64,000 nucleotides of DNA from Planobispora rosea (GTDB taxonomy: Bacteria > Actinomycetota > Actinomycetes > Streptosporangiales > Streptosporangiaceae). A program made the position numbers and the translations under genes. The stretch lies in contig NZ_BMQP01000007.1 of assembly GCF_014648175.1 (NCBI RefSeq), forward strand, positions 1 through 64,000, read 5' to 3'. The notes beneath the pieces were generated by a model. That model was not told the DNA's origin. It did no database searches and worked only from the letters and a program-made list of their open reading frames with translations. Shown piece by piece: positions 36,013-45,341 of the stretch (position 1 is its first letter; every line of letters begins with the position of its first letter).

Positions 36013-36792
36013 CTACTGACGGGAGCGCAACCGGGTGGAGGGCAGGTCGTGGCGGCCGGAGACGAACTCCTGGAAGGCGATCTTGGCTTGGATCACCGGA
36101 CGGCGCCAGCGCTTCTCCCTGCGTACGGCGCGGACCATCTTGCCGGGCCGGGGACGGCGGGAGCCGGGGGCGAAGAACCAGTGGGCCCAGGGTGAACCCG
36201 GGCGGGCCAGCCGGATCGCCCCGGGGATCAGCAGGACCGGGACGAAAAGGCCGACCAGCCCGGTCCAGATCTTGCCCTTGAGCAGGGTGACGACCGCGAG
36301 CAGCAGGTTGGCCACGATCAGGCCGACCGTCAGCCAGGTGCCCTCCGCGGTGCCGTCGGAGTCCTCCCAGCCCAGCGGGCGCAGGCCGAGCAGGAGCAGG
36401 CCGGTGACCGCGATCGCGACGAACACCGCGTCGACCGAGGTGCGGCCCTCCTCCTCCCAGTAGACGTCGTGCAGGTGCAGGATCAGCGCGAACTCGTCGA
36501 GGACCAGCGCCGCGCCGACGCCGAAGACGGCGGCCGTCACGGCGTACCAGGTCTGCGAGACACCCGAGACCAGCAGGCCCGCCACCCCGGCGAGCAGGAG
36601 CAGCACCACGCCGAACACCACGTGGTGGATGTGCATCTCACCGATGTTGACGTTGCGGAACCAGCCGATCCTGGCGCGGATGAGCCGGACGTTGATGCGG
36701 GTGAAGACGAAGGCGAGGATCAGCGCGACGAAGAAGCAGAACAGCGGTAGCCGTCCCGTCTCCATGATGCGCTGCTGAAACCATTCCCCCAT
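36013..36792 (-). CDS. Conserved polytopic membrane protein with HIHH motif, function unknown
   Basis: 259 aa with about seven membrane helices and a basic C-terminal tail. Polar residues within membrane or loop regions stand out: IGEMHIHHVVFG, LVLDEFALILHLHDVYWEEEGR and SVDAVFVAIAVTG. The clustered His/Asp/Glu could bind metal. I recognise it only as a type of integral membrane protein widespread in actinobacteria. The neighbouring genes do not point to a function. Confidence 0.8.
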   Translation of the reverse strand: MGEWFQQRIMETGRLPLFCFFVALILAFVFTRINVRLIRARIGWFRNVNIGEMHIHHVVFGVVLLLLAGVAGLLVSGVSQTWYAVTAAVFGVGAALVLDEFALILHLHDVYWEEEGRTSVDAVFVAIAVTGLLLLGLRPLGWEDSDGTAEGTWLTVGLIVANLLLAVVTLLKGKIWTGLVGLFVPVLLIPGAIRLARPGSPWAHWFFAPGSRRPRPGKMVRAVRREKRWRRPVIQAKIAFQEFVSGRHDLPSTRLRSRQ

Positions 36793-36871
36793 GTCCGTCG
36801 AGACTATGCGAGGAACCCCGGTGATCGGGTGGCATGCGGGGGCGCACGCCCGGATGGCGCGCGGAAAGCCC

Positions 36872-37681
36872 TCACCCGCGTGGCGCCCCGTGGCCGGCCT
36901 CCGTGGTCAGTACGGCCGGGCGGGACGGCTGGGCGAGGAAGCCGCGCAGGAGCGCGGCCGTGCCCTCCAGGTGCTCGGCCACCGCGCGGGCGGCGGCGTC
37001 GGGGTCGCCGGCCAGGACCGCGGCCACGATCGCCTCGTGCTGCGCGGCGGCGTGCTCGATGTTGCGCTGCAGGATCGGAATGGCGTTGAGCAGGTCGGTG
37101 ACCCGGAGCCGGGCGTCGGCGCAGGCGGTGGCCAGCAGGGGCGAGCCGGTCAGCTCGGCGATGCACAGGTGGAAGGCGGTGTCCAGGCGGCGGTAGTCGT
37201 CCGGGCCCGCGGCGTTCACCTCCGCCAGGCGGCGGCGGAGCTCGCCGCGCCGCTCCTCGCCCAGCTCTCCGGCCAGCGCGGTGGCGGCCAGCACCCGGGC
37301 CGCGCCGCACTCGACGGCCATCCGGAAGGTGAGGGCGTCGGTCAGCTCGCCGGTGCCCATGTCGGCCACGGCCCTGCGCAGATCCTCGCTGCCCGGCTCC
37401 GGCGGGGCGTAGGTGACGAACGCGCCGCCGTACCTGCCGCGCCGTACGTCGAGGTAGCCCGCCTCCTGCAGGGCGCGGATCGCCTCGCGCAGGGTGACGC
37501 GGCTGATGCCCAGCCGCGCGGCGAGCTCGCGCTCGGGCGGCAGCTTCTCGCCGACGATCCCGAGCTTGATGGCCTGGAGCAGCCGTTCCACGGTCTCCTC
37601 GAAGGCGTTGCCCGCCCGCACCGGCCGCAGCACGGTCGTCAGTCGCGGCGACTCGCCCAATTTCCCCTCCGCTATTGACAT
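36872..37681 (-). CDS. GntR/FadR family regulator of the gamma-glutamyl pathway
   Basis: 269 aa. The winged helix (ETVERLLQAIKLGIVGEKLPPERELAARLG then ISRVTLREAIRALQEAGYLDVRRGRYGGAFV) is followed by an FCD domain with metal-ligand-like residues (DTAFHLCIAELTGS, HEAIVAAVLAGD). GAAGG precedes ATG 37681. It is divergent from the glutamine-synthetase-like gene with 63 bp between, which contains TGGTCTGACA, a plausible FadR-type half-site region. It likely represses the four downstream enzymes. Confidence 0.9.
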   Translation of the reverse strand: MSIAEGKLGESPRLTTVLRPVRAGNAFEETVERLLQAIKLGIVGEKLPPERELAARLGISRVTLREAIRALQEAGYLDVRRGRYGGAFVTYAPPEPGSEDLRRAVADMGTGELTDALTFRMAVECGAARVLAATALAGELGEERRGELRRRLAEVNAAGPDDYRRLDTAFHLCIAELTGSPLLATACADARLRVTDLLNAIPILQRNIEHAAAQHEAIVAAVLAGDPDAAARAVAEHLEGTAALLRGFLAQPSRPAVLTTEAGHGAPRG

Positions 37682-37744
37682 GCCGACCTTCGTGCACATC
37701 AATGGTCTGACATTAGCCCAATAACACTCCGGCGAGGAGGGCGC

Positions 37745-39088
37745 GTGGACCTCAGCGAGCTTCGGGACGAGGTGGCGGCGGGGCGGATCGACACGGTGCT
37801 GCTGGCGGTCGCCGACATGCAGGGGCGGCTCCAGGGCAAGCGGCTGGCGGCCCGTTACTTCCTGGAGGAGGTGGCCGAGCACGCCGCGGAGGGCTGCAGC
37901 TACCTGCTCGCGGTGGACGTGGACATGAACACGGTGGCCGGCTACGCCATGTCGTCGTGGGATCAGGGGTACGGAGACTTCGTGATGCGGCCCGACCTGT
38001 CCACCCTGCGCAGAGTGCCCTGGCAGGAAGGTACGGCCATGCTCATGGCCGACCTGGTGTGGGAGGACGGCACGGACGTGGCCGTCTCGCCCCGGCAGGT
38101 CCTGCTCGGGCAGCTCGCCCGGCTGCGGGAGCGGGGCTGGCGGGCGTTCGTCGGCACCGAGCTGGAGTTCGTCGTCTACAACGACACCTACGAGGACGCC
38201 TGGCGCCGGGCCTACCGGGATCTCACCCCGGCCAACCTCTACAACGTCGACTACTCCCTGCTCGGCACCGCCCGGGTCGAGCCGCTGCTGCGCCGCATCC
38301 GGCTCGGCATGGAAGGCGCCGGGATGTACGTCGAGTCGGCCAAGGGCGAGTGCAACCTCGGCCAGCACGAGATCGCCTTCCGCTTCACCGAGGCGCTGGC
38401 CACCTGCGACAACCACGCCGTCTACAAGAACGGCGCCAAGGAGATCGCCGCCCAGGAGGGCATGTCGCTCACCTTCATGGCCAAGCCGAACCAACGGGAG
38501 GGCAACTCCTGCCACATCCACCTGTCCCTGCGGACCCCGGAGGGTGAGCCGGTCATGGCCGGGGACGGCCCGCACGGGCTCTCCGAGACCGGGCGGCGCT
38601 TCATCGCCGGGCAGCTGGCCGGCCTGCGCGAGCTGACCCTGATGAACGCCCCGAACGTCAACTCCTACAAGCGGTACGTGCCGGGCAGCTTCGCCCCCAC
38701 CGCGGTCAAGTGGGGCGTGGACAACCGGACCTGCGCGATGCGCCTGGTCGGGCACGGGCCGTCGCTGCGGATCGAGAACCGGGTGCCCGGCGGCGACGTC
38801 AACCCCTACCTCGCGGTCGCGGCGATGATCGCCGCCGGGCTGCACGGCGTCGAGAGCGGGCTGGAGCTTCCGGAGGCGTGCACCGGCAACGCCTACGACT
38901 CGGGCGCGGACACCGTCCCGCACACCCTGCGCGACGCGCTGGAGCTGTGGGAGGGCTCGGAGATCGCCCAGGCGGCCTTCGGCGAGGACGTCGTGGCGCA
39001 CTACGCCAACAACGCCCGGGTCGAGCTGACCGCCTTCGAGGCGGCGGTCACCGACTGGGAGCTGTTCCGGGGATTCGAACGGATGTGA
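37745..39088 (+). CDS. Glutamine-synthetase-like gamma-glutamyl amine ligase (PuuA/GlnA3/GlnA4 class)
   Basis: 447 aa. GS fold with the ATP/metal motifs GTELEFVVY, GECNLGQHEIAFR, KPNQREGNSCHIHLSL, NSYKRYVPGSFAPTAVKWG and RIENRVPGGDVNPYLAVA. It is shorter than GlnA and lacks the adenylylation-site loop. It begins GTG after AGGAGGG. The context with ALDH, a dehydrogenase and a gamma-glutamyl hydrolase shows it glutamylates an amine rather than making glutamine. Polyamine and ethanolamine are the two likely substrate classes. Confidence 0.9.
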   Translation: MDLSELRDEVAAGRIDTVLLAVADMQGRLQGKRLAARYFLEEVAEHAAEGCSYLLAVDVDMNTVAGYAMSSWDQGYGDFVMRPDLSTLRRVPWQEGTAMLMADLVWEDGTDVAVSPRQVLLGQLARLRERGWRAFVGTELEFVVYNDTYEDAWRRAYRDLTPANLYNVDYSLLGTARVEPLLRRIRLGMEGAGMYVESAKGECNLGQHEIAFRFTEALATCDNHAVYKNGAKEIAAQEGMSLTFMAKPNQREGNSCHIHLSLRTPEGEPVMAGDGPHGLSETGRRFIAGQLAGLRELTLMNAPNVNSYKRYVPGSFAPTAVKWGVDNRTCAMRLVGHGPSLRIENRVPGGDVNPYLAVAAMIAAGLHGVESGLELPEACTGNAYDSGADTVPHTLRDALELWEGSEIAQAAFGEDVVAHYANNARVELTAFEAAVTDWELFRGFERM

Positions 39089-39090
39089 GC

Positions 39091-40434
39091 ATGAAGATCA
39101 TCAATCCGGCGACCGAGGAGGTCGTCGCCGAGGTGGAGCTCGCCGGCGCCGACGAGGTGGACCGCGCGGTGGAGCGGGCCAGGGTCGCGTTCCCCGCCTG
39201 GCGCGCCGTCGCCCCGGGCGACCGCGCCCGGCTGCTGCGCCGGTTCGCGGCGCTGGTGGACGCCCACGCCGGCGAGCTGGCCGCCCTGGAGGTCGCGGGC
39301 GCCGGGCACACGATCGGCAACGCCCGCTGGGAGGCGGGCAACGTCCGCGACGTGCTGGACTTCTACGCCGGCGCGCCGGAGCGCAACCACGGCAAGCAGA
39401 TCCCGGTGCCCGGCGGGCTGGACGTGACGTTCGCCGAGCCTCTGGGCGTGGTCGGGGTGATCGTGCCGTGGAACTTCCCGATGGTCATCATGACCTGGGG
39501 GGTCGCCCCGGCGCTGGCGGCGGGCAACACGGTGGTCGTCAAGCCCGCCGAGCAGACGCCGCTGACCGCGCTGCGCCTGGCCGAGCTGGCCCTTTCGGCG
39601 GGCCTGCCCGAAGGGGTGCTCCAGGTGGTCCCGGGCGAGGGTGAGACGGCGGGCGCCCGGCTGGTGGAACACCCGGACGTGGCGAAGATCGTGTTCACCG
39701 GCTCGACCGAGGTCGGCAAGCGGATCGCCGCGACGTGCGCCGGGCAGGTCAAGCGGCTCACGCTGGAGCTGGGCGGCAAGAGCGCCAACATCGTCTTCGC
39801 CGACGCCGACATCGCCAGGGCCGCCGCCACCGCGCCCTACGCGGTCTTCGACAACGCGGGCCAGGACTGCTGCGCGCGCTCGCGGGTGCTGGTGGAGCGT
39901 TCCGTCTACGACGAGTTCATGGAGCGGCTCTCGGCGGCGGTGCTCGGCGTGCGGGTCGGCGACCCGCTCGACGAGTCCGTCGAGATGGGCCCGCTGATCA
40001 GCGCCGCGCACCGGGACCGGGTGGCCTCCTTCGTCACCGGCACGCCGCACCTGCAGGGTTCGTGCCCGTCCGGGCCGGGCTTCTGGTTCCCGGCGACGGT
40101 GCTCACCCCGGAGGTGACCGACCCGGCCTTCACCGAGGAGATCTTCGGGCCGGTGGTGTCGGTGGCGCCGTTCGACGGGGAGGCGGAGGCCGTACGGATC
40201 GCCAACGACACCCGCTACGGCCTGAGCGGGTCGATCTGGACCCGCGACGTCGGGCGGGCGCTGCGGGTGGCGCGGGCCGTCGAGGCGGGCAACCTGAGCG
40301 TGAACTCCCACTCGTCGGTGCGTTACTGGACCCCGTTCGGCGGGTTCAAGCAGTCGGGCCTCGGCCGCGAGCTGGGCCCCGACGCGCTGGCCGCGTTCAC
40401 CGAGACCAAGAACGTCTTCATTTCGGAGGAGTGA
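39091..40434 (+). CDS. NAD(P)-dependent aldehyde dehydrogenase
   Basis: 447 aa, complete ALDH fold. It contains GVIVPWNFPMVIMTWGVAPAL, FTGSTEVGKRI, the catalytic-Glu motif LELGGKSANIVFADAD, the catalytic Cys in NAGQDCCARSRVLV, and EEIFGPVVSVAPF. It is somewhat shorter than the usual 480-500 aa because the N-terminal arm is short. It starts two bases after the glutamine-synthetase-like gene. It would oxidise a gamma-glutamyl aldehyde to the acid. Confidence 0.93.
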   Translation: MKIINPATEEVVAEVELAGADEVDRAVERARVAFPAWRAVAPGDRARLLRRFAALVDAHAGELAALEVAGAGHTIGNARWEAGNVRDVLDFYAGAPERNHGKQIPVPGGLDVTFAEPLGVVGVIVPWNFPMVIMTWGVAPALAAGNTVVVKPAEQTPLTALRLAELALSAGLPEGVLQVVPGEGETAGARLVEHPDVAKIVFTGSTEVGKRIAATCAGQVKRLTLELGGKSANIVFADADIARAAATAPYAVFDNAGQDCCARSRVLVERSVYDEFMERLSAAVLGVRVGDPLDESVEMGPLISAAHRDRVASFVTGTPHLQGSCPSGPGFWFPATVLTPEVTDPAFTEEIFGPVVSVAPFDGEAEAVRIANDTRYGLSGSIWTRDVGRALRVARAVEAGNLSVNSHSSVRYWTPFGGFKQSGLGRELGPDALAAFTETKNVFISEE

Positions 40435-40440
40435 GGGGCT

Positions 40441-41205
40441 ATGCAGCGTCTGCAGGACCGGGTTGCCGTGATCACCGGCGCGGGCAGCGGGATCGGCCTG
40501 GCCACCGCGCACCGCTTCGCCCAGGAGGGCGCCCGGGTGGTGTGCGCGGACATCGACGAGACGGCCGGGGCCAAGGCCGCCGCCGAGGTGGGCGGGCTGT
40601 TCGTGAGGGCGGACGTCACCAGCGAGGACGACGTCGCCCGGATGTACCGGACGGCGTTCGACACCTACGGCAGCGTGGACGTCGCCTTCAACAACGCGGG
40701 CATCTCCCCGCCGGACGACGACTCGATCCTGGAGACCGGCATCGACGCCTGGCGCCGGGTCCAGGAGGTCAACCTGACCAGCGTCTACCTGTGCTGCAAG
40801 CACGTGATCCCGTACATGCAGCGGCAGGGCAAGGGGTCGATCGTCAACACGGCGTCGTTCGTGGCGGTGATGGGCTCGGCGACCTCCCAGATCTCCTACA
40901 CCGCCTCCAAGGGCGGGGTGCTGGCGATGTCGCGGGAGCTGGGCGTGCAGTTCGCCCGGGAGGGCATCCGGGTCAACGCGCTGTGCCCGGGGCCGGTGAA
41001 CACGCCGCTGCTGCAGGAGCTGTTCGCCAAGGACCCCGAGCGGGCCCAGCGCCGCCTGGTGCACATCCCGATCGGCCGCTTCGCCGAGGCCTCCGAGATC
41101 GCCGCCGCGGTGGCGTTCCTGGCCTCCGACGACGCCAGTTTCATCACCGGCTCGGAGTTCCTGGTGGACGGCGGCATCTCCGGCGCCTACGTCACCCCGC
41201 TGTAG
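40441..41205 (+). CDS. Short-chain dehydrogenase in the gamma-glutamyl pathway operon
   Basis: 254 aa classical SDR: VAVITGAGSGIGLATAHRFA, ADIDE (Asp after beta-2 favours NAD), NNAGISPPDD, active-site VNTASFVAV and YTASKGGVLAMSREL, ending FITGSEFLVDGG. It lies six bases after the ALDH gene. In Puu pathways this position is usually filled by an amine oxidase (PuuB). An alcohol dehydrogenase-type SDR instead would suit an amino-alcohol substrate such as ethanolamine. Confidence 0.92.
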   Translation: MQRLQDRVAVITGAGSGIGLATAHRFAQEGARVVCADIDETAGAKAAAEVGGLFVRADVTSEDDVARMYRTAFDTYGSVDVAFNNAGISPPDDDSILETGIDAWRRVQEVNLTSVYLCCKHVIPYMQRQGKGSIVNTASFVAVMGSATSQISYTASKGGVLAMSRELGVQFAREGIRVNALCPGPVNTPLLQELFAKDPERAQRRLVHIPIGRFAEASEIAAAVAFLASDDASFITGSEFLVDGGISGAYVTPL

Positions 41206-41231
41206 AACCCCGCAGGCCTGGAGGAGCCGGC

Positions 41232-41927
41232 ATGTCCCGTCCCGTCATCGGCGTCACCTGCTACGTCGAGCCGGCGCGTTTCACCGTCTGGGAGACGACG
41301 GCGGCGCTGCTGCCGTACGGCTACGTCGAGCACGTGGTCCGCGCGGGCGGGCAGCCGGTGATCCTGCCCCCGGCGGGCGACCCGGCCGGCCTGGTCGGGC
41401 GCCTGGACGGGCTGATCGTGGCCGGGGGCGGCGACATCGATCCGGCGCGGTACGGCGAGCCGCCCCACGAGCGGACCGGCTACGTCCGGGGATTCCGTGA
41501 CGACGCGGAGCTGGGGCTGGTCCGCGCCGCCCTCGACGCGGGCCTGCCCTTCCTCGGCGTCTGCCGGGGCCTGCAGGTCCTCAACACCGTCCTGGGCGGC
41601 ACCCTGCACCAGCACGTGCCCGACGTGGTGGGGCACGGCGACCACGCCCCCGCCCCGGGCCGCTTCGGCCGCATGCCGGTACGGCTCACGCCCGGCAGCC
41701 GGGTGGCCGGGATCCTCGGCGCCGGGACCGCGGACGTGGCCCACTACCACCACCAGGCGATCGCCCGGCCGGGCGAGGGCCTGACCGTGACCGCCCGCGC
41801 CGAGGACGGCACGGCCGAGGCCGCGGAGCTGGCGGGCCACCCCTTCGCCCTGGGGGTGCAGTGGCACCCGGAGGCCGACGACGAGTGCGCCCTGTTCGCC
41901 GCGCTGGTCGACCACGTCCGCCGCTGA
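41232..41927 (+). CDS. Gamma-glutamyl hydrolase (peptidase C26, PuuD-like)
   Basis: 231 aa class I glutamine amidotransferase fold. The nucleophile is Cys111 in FLGVCRGLQVLN, and the partner His/Glu are in GVQWHPEADDE. YHHQAI matches the PuuD-type pocket. GAGGAG precedes ATG 41232. It would release glutamate from the gamma-glutamyl acid made by the upstream enzymes. It is the last gene before the glycine riboswitch. Confidence 0.93.
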   Translation: MSRPVIGVTCYVEPARFTVWETTAALLPYGYVEHVVRAGGQPVILPPAGDPAGLVGRLDGLIVAGGGDIDPARYGEPPHERTGYVRGFRDDAELGLVRAALDAGLPFLGVCRGLQVLNTVLGGTLHQHVPDVVGHGDHAPAPGRFGRMPVRLTPGSRVAGILGAGTADVAHYHHQAIARPGEGLTVTARAEDGTAEAAELAGHPFALGVQWHPEADDECALFAALVDHVRR

Positions 41928-42019
41928 CCCCGGCCCCGCCGGGACACGGGCGGGCCACCCGCCGGAGGGATTTCGCTCAGCGGGTCCGGGCCGTTAGGCT
42001 GGCTGCGACACCGATGAAC

Positions 42020-42205
42020 CCCGCGCGGGAGAGCGTCCTGACACCCAGCCCAGGACCCCTGAAGGAGCAAGCCCTCCCCGCGAACCTCTCAAGGCAAAGG
42101 ACCGTGCGGGTAGGTGCCCTCTGGAAAGCAGGCCCCTGAGGCCTCGCCGAAGGTGAAAGTCCGGGTAAAAACCGGGCGAAGCTCTCAGGCAACCATGACA
42201 GAGGG
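42020..42205 (+). promoter_or_regulatory. Tandem glycine riboswitch
   Basis: Two aptamers precede gcvT. Aptamer 1 is closed by CCCGCGCGG (42020-42028) with CCGTGCGGG (42102-42110) and contains CTGAAGGAGCAAG and CTCTCAAGGCAAAGGACCG. Aptamer 2 is closed by CCCTCTG (42117-42123) with CAGAGGG (42199-42205) and contains GCCGAAGGTGAAAG and CTCTCAGGCAACCATGACAG. The 6-base linker is typical of the cooperative tandem form. It should activate gcvT-gcvH when glycine is plentiful. No clear terminator is seen, so control may be translational. Confidence 0.92.
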
Positions 42206-42244
42206 GGAGGATGCTCTCATCCGACCCTTGTCTGAGGTGCGAAC

Positions 42245-43336
42245 ATGTCCCGACCCACACCCCTGCGCGGCGTCCATGAGACCCTCGGCGCGACGCTGAC
42301 CGACTTCGCGGGCTGGCTGATGCCGCTGCGCTACGGCAGCGAGTCCGCCGAGCACAACGCGGTCCGCCAGGCGGCGGGCCTGTTCGACCTGTCCCACATG
42401 GGGGAGATCTTCGTGACCGGCCCGCAGGCCGCCGAGGCTCTCGACTACGCGCTCGTCGGCCACATCTCCGCGCTGGAGCCGGGCCGCGCCCGCTACACGA
42501 TGATCGTGAACGCCGAGGGCGGCGTGCTGGACGACCTGATCGTCTACCGCCTCGCGCCCGAGGAGTTCATGGTCGTCGCCAACGCCTCCAACTACCCCAT
42601 GGTCGCCGCCCGGCTCACCGAGCGCGCCGAGGCGTTCGACGCGGCCGTGGACGACCGCTCGGACCGGTACGCGCTGATCGCGGTCCAGGGCCCGCGCTCG
42701 CAGGAGATCCTCGCCACGCTCACCGACGCCGACCTCGACGGCCTGAGGTACTACGCGGGACTGCCCGCCACCGTCGCCGGGCGCCCGGCGCTCGTCGCCC
42801 GCACCGGCTACACCGGCGAGGACGGCTTCGAACTGTTCGTCGGATGCGACGACGCCGAGCCGCTGTGGGCCGCGCTCACCGCGGCGGGCGAGCCGTACGG
42901 CCTGCGCCCCGCCGGGCTGTCGGCGCGCGACACGCTCCGCCTGGAGGCCGGCATGCCGCTCTACGGCAACGAGCTGTCGGCGGCCCTGACCCCGTTCGAC
43001 GCGGGACTGGGCCGTGTGGTGAGGTTTGACAAACCGGGCGACTTCGTCGGCCGGGCCGCCCTGGAGCCGCTCAAGGACGTCCCGCCGTCCCGCCGTCTGG
43101 TGGGCCTGGTCGCGACCGGGCGCCGGGTGCCCCGGCACGGCTACCCGGTGGTGGTCGCGGGCGACGGCGCGGTCGTCGGCGAGGTCACCAGCGGGGCGCC
43201 TTCCCAGTCGCTGGGTAAGCCCATCGCGATGGCGTATGTGGACACTGGCCTGACCGGAGGTCTGGCCGTGGACATCCGGGGTAGCCACGAGCCGGTCGAG
43301 GTCGTCGACCTGCCTTTCTATCGGAGGAAGAAATGA
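42245..43336 (+). CDS. gcvT: Glycine cleavage system T protein (aminomethyltransferase)
   Basis: 363 aa, full length. It contains [29 protein letters not shown], the folate-site Asp region [27 protein letters not shown] and [19 protein letters not shown]. It transfers the methylene group from H-protein-bound aminomethyl to tetrahydrofolate, releasing ammonia. The stop overlaps gcvH (ATGA). gcvP is not in the window. Confidence 0.97.
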   Translation: MSRPTPLRGVHETLGATLTDFAGWLMPLRYGSESAEHNAVRQAAGLFDLSHMGEIFVTGPQAAEALDYALVGHISALEPGRARYTMIVNAEGGVLDDLIVYRLAPEEFMVVANASNYPMVAARLTERAEAFDAAVDDRSDRYALIAVQGPRSQEILATLTDADLDGLRYYAGLPATVAGRPALVARTGYTGEDGFELFVGCDDAEPLWAALTAAGEPYGLRPAGLSARDTLRLEAGMPLYGNELSAALTPFDAGLGRVVRFDKPGDFVGRAALEPLKDVPPSRRLVGLVATGRRVPRHGYPVVVAGDGAVVGEVTSGAPSQSLGKPIAMAYVDTGLTGGLAVDIRGSHEPVEVVDLPFYRRKK

Positions 43337-43722
43337 CCAGCATCCCTGACGAGCTGCACTACACCAAGGAGCACGAGTGGGTGGCGGGCGTCGACGACGG
43401 CCTGACCCTCACCGTGGGCATCACGGCCTACGCCGCCGACGCGCTCGGTGACGTGGTCTACGTGCAGCTCCCCGAGGTCGGCACGGCGATCGCCGCCGGC
43501 GACTCGGTCGGCGAGGTCGAGTCGACCAAGTCGGTGAGCGACATCTACGCGCCCGTCGGCGGTGAGGTCGTCGAGGTCAACGCGGCCGTCGTGGACGACC
43601 CGTCGCTGGTCAACGGCGACCCGTACGGCGAGGGCTGGTTGTTCCGCGTCCGCCTGGAGGGCGACGCCGACGACCTGCTCTCCCCCGAGGAGTACGCCGC
43701 GCTCACCTCCGGCGAGTCCTGA
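43333..43722 (+). CDS. gcvH: Glycine cleavage system H protein
   Basis: 129 aa. It has the lipoyl-domain signature [16 protein letters not shown] and [18 protein letters not shown] with lipoylation at Lys66. The N-terminal YTKEHEWV and C-terminal EGWLFRVRL are standard. It shuttles the aminomethyl and lipoyl intermediates between P, T and L proteins. It is translationally coupled to gcvT. Confidence 0.97.
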   Translation: MTSIPDELHYTKEHEWVAGVDDGLTLTVGITAYAADALGDVVYVQLPEVGTAIAAGDSVGEVESTKSVSDIYAPVGGEVVEVNAAVVDDPSLVNGDPYGEGWLFRVRLEGDADDLLSPEEYAALTSGES

Positions 43723-43738
43723 TATTTCCCCTCTTGTG

Positions 43739-43779
43739 CCGTGACCGTGCGGGCCGCCATCCGGCACGCACGGCCACGG
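43739..43779 (+). terminator. Hairpin between gcvH and sdaA
   Basis: CCGTGACCGTGCG (43739-43751) pairs with CGCACGGCCACGG (43767-43779), 12 of 13 positions, across 15 bases. It lies 16 bases downstream of gcvH and 20 bases before sdaA, so it may terminate or attenuate the riboswitch transcript before sdaA. Confidence 0.6.
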
Positions 43780-43798
43780 CGACCTAAGGACCGGATCA

Positions 43799-45175
43799 AT
43801 GGCGATCAGTGTCTTCGATCTCTTCAAGGTCGGCATCGGCCCCTCCAGCTCGCACACCGGCGGGCCGATGGCCGCCGCCCACAAGTTCGCCCGGAACCTC
43901 GACCACGACGGGCTGCTGGACAAGACCGCCCGGGTCGAGGTGATCCTGTACGGCTCGCTCGGCCTCACCGGCAAGGGCCACGGCAGCGACAAGGCCGTCC
44001 TGCTGGGCCTGTCCGGCGAGAAGCCCGAGCTCGTCGACGTCGACAGCGTGGAGGAACGGCTGGCCGCCATGAAGGCCTCCGGGACCGTCCAGCTGTACGG
44101 CTCCCGCGAGATCCCCTTCGTCGTCGGCGAGGACCTCGTCTTCGAGCGCAAGGAGTCCCTCCCCGGCCACCCGAACGGCATGCGCTTCACCGCCTTCGAC
44201 GAGGCGGGGGAGGTTCTGCGGCAGAAGGTCTACTACTCGGTCGGCGGCGGCTTCATCGTGGACGAGAACGCCACCGGCGCCGACCGGATCAAGGCCGACG
44301 ACACCGTCCTGCCGTACCCCTTCACCACCGCCGCCGAACTGCTCGCCCACTGCCGCGAGACGGGTCTGTCGATCTCCGGGCTGATGCTGGAGAACGAGCG
44401 GGCCTTCGGCCGTACCGAGGCCGAGATCCGCGCCGGGCTGCTGCACCTGTGGCAGGTCATGTCGGAGTGCGTGAGCCGCGGGATCACCAAGGAGGGCGTG
44501 CTCCCCGGCGGGCTGAAGGTGCGCAGGCGCGCCCACCAGCTCCACCGTCAGCTGCAGGCCGAGGCCCCGGAGAAGGACTCCCTGCAGATCGTGGACTGGA
44601 TCTCGCTGTTCGCCATCGCCGTCAACGAGGAGAACGCCGCCGGCGGCCGGATCGTCACCGCTCCCACCAACGGCGCGGCGGGCATCATCCCGGCCGTGCT
44701 CACCTACTACGACCGGTTCGTCCGCAGCGCCGACGACGACGGCGTGGTCCGCTTCCTGCTGACCGCCGGGGCGGTCGGCGTGCTGTTCAAGGAGAACGCC
44801 TCCATCTCCGGCGCCGAGGTCGGCTGCCAGGGCGAGGTCGGCTCGGCCTGCTCGATGGCCGCCGCCGGGCTCACCGAGGTGCTGGGCGGCACCCCCGAGC
44901 AGGTGGAGAACGCCGCCGAGATCGGCATCGAGCACAATCTGGGGCTGACCTGCGATCCGATCGGCGGCCTGGTGCAGATCCCGTGCATCGAGCGCAACGC
45001 GGTGGCCTCGGTCAAGGCCGTCACCGCCGCCCGGATGGCGCTGCGCGGCGACGGCCGCCACTTCGTCTCGCTCGACAAGGCGATCAAGACGATGCGTGAC
45101 ACCGGCCGCGACATGCTGGACAAGTACAAGGAGACGAGCCGCGGCGGCCTGGCCGTCAACGTCATCGAGTGCTGA
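43799..45175 (+). CDS. sdaA: L-serine ammonia-lyase, iron-sulfur type
   Basis: 458 aa single-chain enzyme, beta domain then alpha domain. The N-terminus [19 protein letters not shown] is diagnostic. Fe-S-related cysteines occur in [19 protein letters not shown] and [19 protein letters not shown]. It deaminates serine to pyruvate. Its place after gcvTH, whose product methylene-THF converts glycine to serine, gives a glycine-to-pyruvate route. AAGGA lies upstream of ATG 43799. Confidence 0.95.
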   Translation: MAISVFDLFKVGIGPSSSHTGGPMAAAHKFARNLDHDGLLDKTARVEVILYGSLGLTGKGHGSDKAVLLGLSGEKPELVDVDSVEERLAAMKASGTVQLYGSREIPFVVGEDLVFERKESLPGHPNGMRFTAFDEAGEVLRQKVYYSVGGGFIVDENATGADRIKADDTVLPYPFTTAAELLAHCRETGLSISGLMLENERAFGRTEAEIRAGLLHLWQVMSECVSRGITKEGVLPGGLKVRRRAHQLHRQLQAEAPEKDSLQIVDWISLFAIAVNEENAAGGRIVTAPTNGAAGIIPAVLTYYDRFVRSADDDGVVRFLLTAGAVGVLFKENASISGAEVGCQGEVGSACSMAAAGLTEVLGGTPEQVENAAEIGIEHNLGLTCDPIGGLVQIPCIERNAVASVKAVTAARMALRGDGRHFVSLDKAIKTMRDTGRDMLDKYKETSRGGLAVNVIEC

Positions 45176-45180
45176 CCCCG

Positions 45181-45234
45181 GACCACCGGCTCGGAGCGCT
45201 GATCCCGGACCGCCGGCGCGGAGCGTTGATCCCG
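45181..45234 (+). repeat. 27-bp tandem duplication after sdaA
   Basis: Two units, 45181-45207 and 45208-45234, share the pattern GACCRCCGGCKCGGAGCGYT followed by GATCCCG, with three differences. It is another short duplication just downstream of a stop codon, comparable to those at 8390, 19171 and 22164. Confidence 0.75.
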
Positions 45235-45341
45235 GGCCGGCGGTTCCATAACACCCCCTATGAAAGTCCACGATCCCGTGCAAGAGCACACGCTCCTGCC
45301 GTTATCGTTTGTGACTTGTTCAGGAAGGTCAGGAGGTCTCG

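Noticed and set aside
37682..37744. Confident FadR-type operator between the GntR and ligase genes
   Set aside because: TGGTCTGACA is only weakly symmetric, so it is mentioned with the regulator but not listed as a site.
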